Source: Pantoea endophytica (GTDB lineage: Bacteria; Pseudomonadota; Gammaproteobacteria; Enterobacterales; Enterobacteriaceae). From it: a stretch of DNA of 64,000 nucleotides. Each line of letters begins with the position of its first letter. The first letter of the stretch is position 1. Of this stretch, positions 56,916 through 64,000 are shown in pieces. The notes under the pieces are model-generated. The model saw only the letters and a list, made by a program, of their open reading frames with translations, had not been told where the DNA came from and searched no databases. Made by a program: the position numbers and the translations under genes. The stretch is from the NCBI RefSeq assembly GCF_002858935.1, contig NZ_PJRT01000031.1, positions 186,001-250,000 on the forward strand. The letters run 5' to 3'.

Positions 56916-57874
56916 GAACGGGCTCCTTCACTCTTCGCCAAACGCAGGATCATCAGTTTGGAGATCGCCAGCACGATAAAGGTAATCACGAACAGAATCA
57001 GACCCAGCTCCATCAGAGCCGCGACGTGGACACCGGATTCCGCTTCGGCGAATTCGTTGGCCAGCGCGGAGGTGATGCTGTTGCCCGGCATAAACAGCGA
57101 GGCGCTGTCGAGCTGGTAGGTGTTACCGATGATAAAGGTCACCGCCATGGTTTCACCCAACGCGCGGCCCAGGCCAAGCATCACGCCGCCGATCACGCCA
57201 TTTTTGGTGAACGGCAGCACGATGCGCCAGATCACTTCCCACGTGGTGCAGCCGATACCGTAAGCCGACTCTTTCATCATCACCGGCGTTTGTTCAAATA
57301 CGTCGCGCATCACCGAGGCGATGTACGGGATGATCATGATGGCGAGAATCACGCCCGCCGCCAGAATACCGATACCGAATGCCGGGCCAGAGAATAGCGT
57401 GCCGACAATCGGGATATTCGCCATCACGTTGCCAACCGGCGTCTGGAAATATTCGGCGAACAGCGGCGCGAAAACAAACAGGCCCCACATGCCGTACACG
57501 ATGCTGGGGATGGCCGCCAGCAGCTCAATGGCGGTGCCCAACGGGCGACGCAGCCAGCCTGGCGCCAGTTCGGTCAGGAACAGCGCGATGCCGAAGCTCA
57601 CCGGCACGGCAATGATCAAGGCAATAATCGAGGTGACGAGGGTGCCGTAAATCGGTACCAGCGCACCAAATTGTTCGTTTGGCGCATCCCAGGTTTTGTT
57701 CCACAGGAAAGAGAAACCAAATTTTTGGATGCTTGGCCAGGAGGAGAAAATCAGGGAGACGATAATACCGCCCATCAACAGCAACACGATAAGCGCGGAT
57801 AGCTTCACCAGCGCGCCGAAAATCATGTCGCCTTGTTTACCGGGGGCTTTGAACGTCGGCTTAGTGGCAGCCAT
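56912..57874 (-). CDS. pstC: Phosphate ABC transporter permease PstC
   Basis: The 320-residue permease has six helices and the coupling loop [47 protein letters not shown]. The start is put at the ATG at 57874 ([13 protein letters not shown]..), in line with E. coli PstC; the longer frame to 57937 reads through a hairpin. It ends overlapping pstA by 4 bp. Confidence 0.97.
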   Translation of the reverse strand: MAATKPTFKAPGKQGDMIFGALVKLSALIVLLLMGGIIVSLIFSSWPSIQKFGFSFLWNKTWDAPNEQFGALVPIYGTLVTSIIALIIAVPVSFGIALFLTELAPGWLRRPLGTAIELLAAIPSIVYGMWGLFVFAPLFAEYFQTPVGNVMANIPIVGTLFSGPAFGIGILAAGVILAIMIIPYIASVMRDVFEQTPVMMKESAYGIGCTTWEVIWRIVLPFTKNGVIGGVMLGLGRALGETMAVTFIIGNTYQLDSASLFMPGNSITSALANEFAEAESGVHVAALMELGLILFVITFIVLAISKLMILRLAKSEGARS

Positions 57875-57902
57875 AGAATTCTCTGTTCTCAGGGGGATGT
57901 CA

Positions 57903-57922
57903 GGGCGGCACGCAGGCCGCCC
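57903..57922 (-). other. Hairpin between pstS and pstC
   Basis: GGGCGGC-ACGCAG-GCCGCCC forms a perfect 7-bp stem in the 89-bp pstS-pstC spacer. Such a structure can protect the pstS part of the mRNA and explain higher PstS amounts. Confidence 0.6.
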
Positions 57923-57963
57923 ATTGGGGTTGGCCAACCGTCTCGGCTGGCCGGGTCAATCTG

Positions 57964-59007
57964 TTACTGGTACAGCGCTTTACCGGAGCTATCTTTGATG
58001 TTCGCTTTCCACGCTGCACGAATCTGGTTAGCTACGCTTTCTGGCAGCGCGGCGTAATCCAGGTCGGTTGCGGTTTTGCTGCCACCTTTGTATGCCCAGT
58101 CGAAGAACTTCAGCACTTCGCTACCTTTCTCCGCATTCGCCTGATCTTTGTAAATCAGGATGAAGGTGGTTGAGGTGATCGGCCATGCATCGTTGCCTTT
58201 CTGGAAGGTCAGATCCTGAGCAAAGGTTTTGCTCCAGTCTGCGCCTTTCGCGGCGTTAGCAAAGCTCTCTTCACTTGGTGCGACCGCTTTACCGTCGGCA
58301 TCAACCAGTTTGGTGTAGGTCAGGTTGTTCTGCTTGGCGTAAGCGTATTCCACATAGCCAATTGAACCCGGCAGACGCTGTACAAACGCGGCCACGCCGT
58401 CGTTACCTTTACCGCCCAGACCGGTTGGCCAGTTAACGGTGTTACCTTTACCGATTTTGCTGTTCCACTCTTCGTTCACTTTTGCCAGGTAGCTGGTGAA
58501 GACGAAGGAAGTACCGGAACCGTCAGCGCGGCGAACCACGTTGATGTTGGAATCTGGCAGTTTCACGCCTGGGTTCAGTTTAGTGATCGCCGGGTCGTTC
58601 CACTTTTTGATGGTGCCGAGGTAGATGTCGCCCACGGTTTTACCGTCAAGAGTCAGTTCACCGGATTTCACACCTGGGATGTTAACCGCCAGCACCACAC
58701 CACCGATGACGGTAGGGAACTGGAACAGGCCGTTTTTCTGCAGATCTTCTTCTTTCATTGGCGCATCAGACGCACCGAAATCGACGGTTTTCGCGATGAT
58801 TTGCTTCACGCCGCCGGAAGAACCAATACCCTGATAGTTGATTTTGCTACCGGTGGCTTGCTGGTACTCGGCTGCCCACTTGGCATAAACCGGCGCCGGG
58901 AATGTCCCGCCTGCGCCCGTCAGATCGGTGGCTGCAAAAGCAGAAACCGCGCTTACTGCGAAGGTGGCGGCGAGGATTCGGGCTACGGTGCTACGCATCA
59001 GTGTCAT
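57964..59007 (-). CDS. pstS: Periplasmic phosphate-binding protein PstS
   Basis: The 347-residue protein has a Sec signal peptide ([25 protein letters not shown], cleavage after AFA). The mature part begins [19 protein letters not shown]. Phosphate-binding segments [20 protein letters not shown] and [15 protein letters not shown] are intact. It captures phosphate and passes it to PstCA. GGAGGG precedes the ATG. Two tandem Pho boxes lie upstream. Confidence 0.98.
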   Translation of the reverse strand: MTLMRSTVARILAATFAVSAVSAFAATDLTGAGGTFPAPVYAKWAAEYQQATGSKINYQGIGSSGGVKQIIAKTVDFGASDAPMKEEDLQKNGLFQFPTVIGGVVLAVNIPGVKSGELTLDGKTVGDIYLGTIKKWNDPAITKLNPGVKLPDSNINVVRRADGSGTSFVFTSYLAKVNEEWNSKIGKGNTVNWPTGLGGKGNDGVAAFVQRLPGSIGYVEYAYAKQNNLTYTKLVDADGKAVAPSEESFANAAKGADWSKTFAQDLTFQKGNDAWPITSTTFILIYKDQANAEKGSEVLKFFDWAYKGGSKTATDLDYAALPESVANQIRAAWKANIKDSSGKALYQ

Positions 59008-59085
59008 GTTCCCTCCAGGGGATTCAAAAAAATCAGGCTCAATGCCTTTTTAGTAGGAGTCAGTGATTGCTGCTGGAGGGAAAAT

Positions 59086-59136
59086 AGGACAGTTTGATGA
59101 CAGTGAAATGTACGAAATGTGACAGTTATATGACAG
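59086..59136 (-). promoter_or_regulatory. Tandem Pho boxes of the pst operon
   Basis: On the minus strand CTGTCATATAACTGTCAC (59119-59136) is a perfect PhoB site, and CTGTCATCAAACTGTCCT (59086-59103) is a second with small deviations. They are in the same orientation, 33 bp apart, and about 80-130 bp before pstS. PhoB bound here would activate pstSCAB-phoU when phosphate is scarce. Confidence 0.95.
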
Positions 59137-59150
59137 CGTACAGAAATGAA

Positions 59151-59172
59151 GCGGGCCCATTGCGGGCCCACT
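59151..59172 (-). terminator. GC hairpin after glmS
   Basis: Two GGGCCC blocks, separated by ATTGC, pair between the glmS stop codon and the Pho boxes. The flanking sequence lacks a good T-run, so it is a weak or Rho-assisted terminator. Confidence 0.55.
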
Positions 59173-59183
59173 CTTGTTACTGA

Positions 59184-61013
<1,830 letters not shown>

Positions 61014-61116
61014 AGTAATTTCCTGACTTCATGGCTTTCGGCCATTGCGTTGTCATACGACCTGATTTCCCCGAGCCTTGTAGAGAGTGGGGATATTTTT
61101 TTATGGCACTGCTAAC

Positions 61117-61136
61117 AGGCCGATCGTTGTCGGCCT
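61117..61136 (-). other. Hairpin at the glmU 3' end
   Basis: AGGCCGA-(6 nt)-TCGGCCT is a perfect 7-bp stem starting 7 bp after the glmU stop codon. No T-run follows directly. It probably marks the processed 3' end of glmU within the glmUS transcript. Confidence 0.6.
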
Positions 61137-61143
61137 TTAAAAT

Positions 61144-62514
61144 TTATTTTTTCTTAACAGGACGCTGCCAGCCCGATTTTTGATTCTGTTCTTTACGGTT
61201 GTAGACCAGATCCGCAGCTAACACATCTTTCATTATCGTGGTGCCCGCGGCGATGGTCGCACCGCTCGCCACGCTGACAGGCGCCACCAGTTGGGTATCC
61301 GAACCGATAAACACGTTGTCGCCAATGATGGTTTTGGATTTGTTGGCGCCATCATAGTTACAGGTAATGGTACCCGCACCGATATTCACGCCCGCGCCAA
61401 TTTCCGCATCGCCGAGATAAGAGAGATGACCGGCTTTGGAGCCTTTGCCGAGCGTGGCTTTCTTCATCTCTACAAAGTTGCCCACATGCGCCGCTTCCGC
61501 CAACTCGCTGCCCGGACGCAGACGCGCAAAAGGCCCAACCGTACAAGCAGCGGCTAACGTGGCATCTTCGATCACCGAATAAGGGCTGATTTCACAGTCG
61601 TCAGCAATCATGCTGTTTTTAATGATGCAGCCGGCACCGATTTTTACGCGGTTGCCGAGCGTGACCTTGCCTTCGATGATCACGTTAGTGTCGATCTCCA
61701 CATCGCGGCCGTGTTGCAACGCACCGCGCAGATCGAAACGCGCCGGATCGCGCAGCATCACACCCGCCAGCAGCAGCTTTTCTGCCTGCTCGCTTTGGTA
61801 GACACGCTCAAGCGTTGCCAGCTGCAGGCGATTGTTGACGCCATCGGTTTCGCTGATGCGCGCCGGATGCACCGCATTGATCACGCGGCCTTCGTGGTGC
61901 GCCATGGCGATGATATCGGTGATATAGAATTCGCCCTGCGCATTGTTGTTGTTAAGTTGTGCCAGCCAGCGCTTGAGGTCGCCACCGTTGGCAATCAGGA
62001 TGCCGGTGTTAATTTCCTGAATATTTAGCTGTTCTGGCGAGGCATCTTTCTGCTCAATGATGCCGATCACCGTGCCGTTTTCACGCACGATACGACCGTA
62101 GCCGGTGGGGTTATCCAGAACCACGGTGAGTAAACCAATGCCGCCCGCGGGTTTCGCATCACGCAGACGTTGCAAACTGGCCTGCGAGATCAGCGGCACG
62201 TCGCCGTACAGCATCAGAATATCTTCGTCATCGGCAAAGAAGGGTGCCGCCTGCTGCATCGCATGACCAGTACCCAGTTGCTCTGCCTGCAGCACCCAGT
62301 TGAGTGCGTTATGCGCTAACGTTGACTGCAGTAAATCTCCGCCGTGGCCGTAAACCAGATGGACCTGCTGGGCGCCCAAACCGGTTGCGGCATCAATAAC
62401 GTGCTGAACCATTGGTTTACCTGCAAGGGTGTGCAGAACTTTGGGCAGGTCGGAATACATTCGGGTGCCTTTGCCAGCGGCTAAGATCACCACACTCATC
62501 GCGTTCGTAGACAT
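61144..62514 (-). CDS. glmU: Bifunctional GlcNAc-1-phosphate uridyltransferase / glucosamine-1-phosphate acetyltransferase
   Basis: The 456-residue enzyme makes UDP-GlcNAc in two steps. The N-terminal nucleotidyltransferase has [21 protein letters not shown] and [12 protein letters not shown] with [11 protein letters not shown]. The C-terminal left-handed beta-helix acetyltransferase has hexapeptide repeats and the active-site segment [11 protein letters not shown] with [23 protein letters not shown]. The ATG at 62514 with AGGA upstream gives the same length as E. coli GlmU. It is cotranscribed with glmS. Confidence 0.99.
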   Translation of the reverse strand: MSTNAMSVVILAAGKGTRMYSDLPKVLHTLAGKPMVQHVIDAATGLGAQQVHLVYGHGGDLLQSTLAHNALNWVLQAEQLGTGHAMQQAAPFFADDEDILMLYGDVPLISQASLQRLRDAKPAGGIGLLTVVLDNPTGYGRIVRENGTVIGIIEQKDASPEQLNIQEINTGILIANGGDLKRWLAQLNNNNAQGEFYITDIIAMAHHEGRVINAVHPARISETDGVNNRLQLATLERVYQSEQAEKLLLAGVMLRDPARFDLRGALQHGRDVEIDTNVIIEGKVTLGNRVKIGAGCIIKNSMIADDCEISPYSVIEDATLAAACTVGPFARLRPGSELAEAAHVGNFVEMKKATLGKGSKAGHLSYLGDAEIGAGVNIGAGTITCNYDGANKSKTIIGDNVFIGSDTQLVAPVSVASGATIAAGTTIMKDVLAADLVYNRKEQNQKSGWQRPVKKK

Positions 62515-62631
62515 AACTATCCTGATTCTCTTCAACTTTCGAAAGTGTAAGGTTTAACCCCGAGATTACTACATTTTTCTCGGGTCGAAATTAGCCGGGC
62601 TCAGCGCCAGGCGGCAAATTTGGGGCAAAAA

Positions 62632-62657
62632 AAATGCCAACCCAAAGGGCTGGCATT
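62632..62657 (-). terminator. Terminator of the atp operon
   Basis: On the minus strand AAATGCCAGCCC-TTT-GGGTTGGCATTT with one mismatch is followed by a run of T (8 in total), 20 bp after the atpC stop codon. Confidence 0.92.
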
Positions 62658-62677
62658 TCGTGACGCATAAAGCCTGA

Positions 62678-63097
62678 TTACATCGCTTTTTTGGTCAGCT
62701 CGATGACACGCAGTTTCGCGATGGCTTTCGCCAGTTCCGCAGATGCCTGAGCATAGTCCACGTCGCCGTGGCTGCTGTTCATGTGCTCTTCCGCTTTACG
62801 TTTCGCTTCCAGCGCGCGCGCTTCGTCGAGGTCTTCACCGCGAATCGCGGTGTCGGCCAGAACGGTGGTGCTGCCAGGCTGAACTTCCAGCACGCCGCCA
62901 GAGAGGTAAATAAACTCCTCTTCGCCGTGCTGTTTCACGATGTGAATCATACCAGGCTTGATGGCTGTCAGCAGCGGGGCGTGGCCAGGACGAATCCCCA
63001 GCTCACCTTCGCTACCTGACACCTGGATACGCTCGACCAGACCGGAGAACATTTGTTGCTCCGCGCTGACCACGTCCAGATGATAAGTCATAGCCAT
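62678..63097 (-). CDS. atpC: F1F0 ATP synthase subunit epsilon
   Basis: The 139-residue subunit has the N-terminal beta-sandwich ([47 protein letters not shown]) and the C-terminal helical hairpin ([42 protein letters not shown]). It couples the central stalk to the ring and can inhibit ATP hydrolysis. It lies 24 bp after atpD and ends the atp operon. Confidence 0.98.
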   Translation of the reverse strand: MAMTYHLDVVSAEQQMFSGLVERIQVSGSEGELGIRPGHAPLLTAIKPGMIHIVKQHGEEEFIYLSGGVLEVQPGSTTVLADTAIRGEDLDEARALEAKRKAEEHMNSSHGDVDYAQASAELAKAIAKLRVIELTKKAM

Positions 63098-63121
63098 ACC
63101 ATTCCTCCTGGGAAACCTAAA

Positions 63122-64000
<879 letters not shown>

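Overview
The window reads as a chromosomal segment of a member of the Erwiniaceae, most probably Pantoea or a close relative. The core blocks have enterobacterial gene order and near-E. coli protein sequences: yidC-yidD-rnpA-rpmH / dnaA-dnaN-recF-gyrB, pst-phoU, glmUS-atpCD and yidA-dgoRKAD..T. A single small heat-shock gene (ibpA without ibpB), a 2-ketogluconate operon, ERIC elements and a GTAG-type REP family fit that placement. The species call is an inference; no rRNA is present.

Layout. 1-3.7 kb: 3' end of xylR, the selC tRNA-Sec gene, a DUF1345 membrane protein, a RhuM-family gene and two AraC-type regulators that converge and overlap. 4-9.5 kb: a small DUF1360 protein, an Rrf2 regulator, a YjaB-like acetyltransferase, an IdnR-like LacI repressor divergent from a sugar-porter MFS gene, and a ROK regulator. 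9.5-12.4 kb: dnaTC, a polytopic membrane protein of unknown role and a short beta-barrel protein. 12.4-20.4 kb: tag, yiaD, two LacI-type repressors and the 2-ketogluconate genes kguE-kguK-kguT-kguD, where kguD is the ghrB orthologue that sits next to yiaD in E. coli. A perfect PtxS-type palindrome precedes kguE.

20.4-29.1 kb: avtA, then a MocR-type regulator divergent from six co-directional genes: PP-loop ATPase, ATP-grasp ligase, class II glutamine amidotransferase, 2OG-Fe(II) oxygenase, YbaK-like aminoacyl-tRNA deacylase and EamA exporter. This looks like a compact, non-NRPS biosynthetic locus for a modified amino acid or small peptide, with export and possible self-protection. It is the best candidate in the window for an undescribed system.

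29.1-37.6 kb: ibpA with a sigma-32 promoter and ROSE-type thermosensor leader, yidQ, yidR, and the D-galactonate genes dgoR-K-A-D (overlapping) and dgoT (split off by an ERIC element), with paired DgoR operator sites; then yidA. 37.7-48.4 kb: gyrB-recF-dnaN-dnaA on the minus strand and rpmH-rnpA-yidD-yidC-mnmE on the plus strand, around a GATC-rich regulatory region. 48.5-54.4 kb: RutE-like and flavin reductase genes, a divergent AcpT-like phosphopantetheinyl transferase, adeP and yieH (PurR box between them), a compound repeat and an MFS gene. 54.4-64 kb: phoU-pstBACS with tandem Pho boxes, glmS, glmU, atpC and the 3' part of atpD.

Intergenic DNA carries several repeat families: four pairs of GTAG REP units, one 125-bp ERIC, an ERIC-like imperfect palindrome separating dnaN from recF, a compound inverted repeat after yieH, and two GTCGCCAT hairpins upstream of dgoR.
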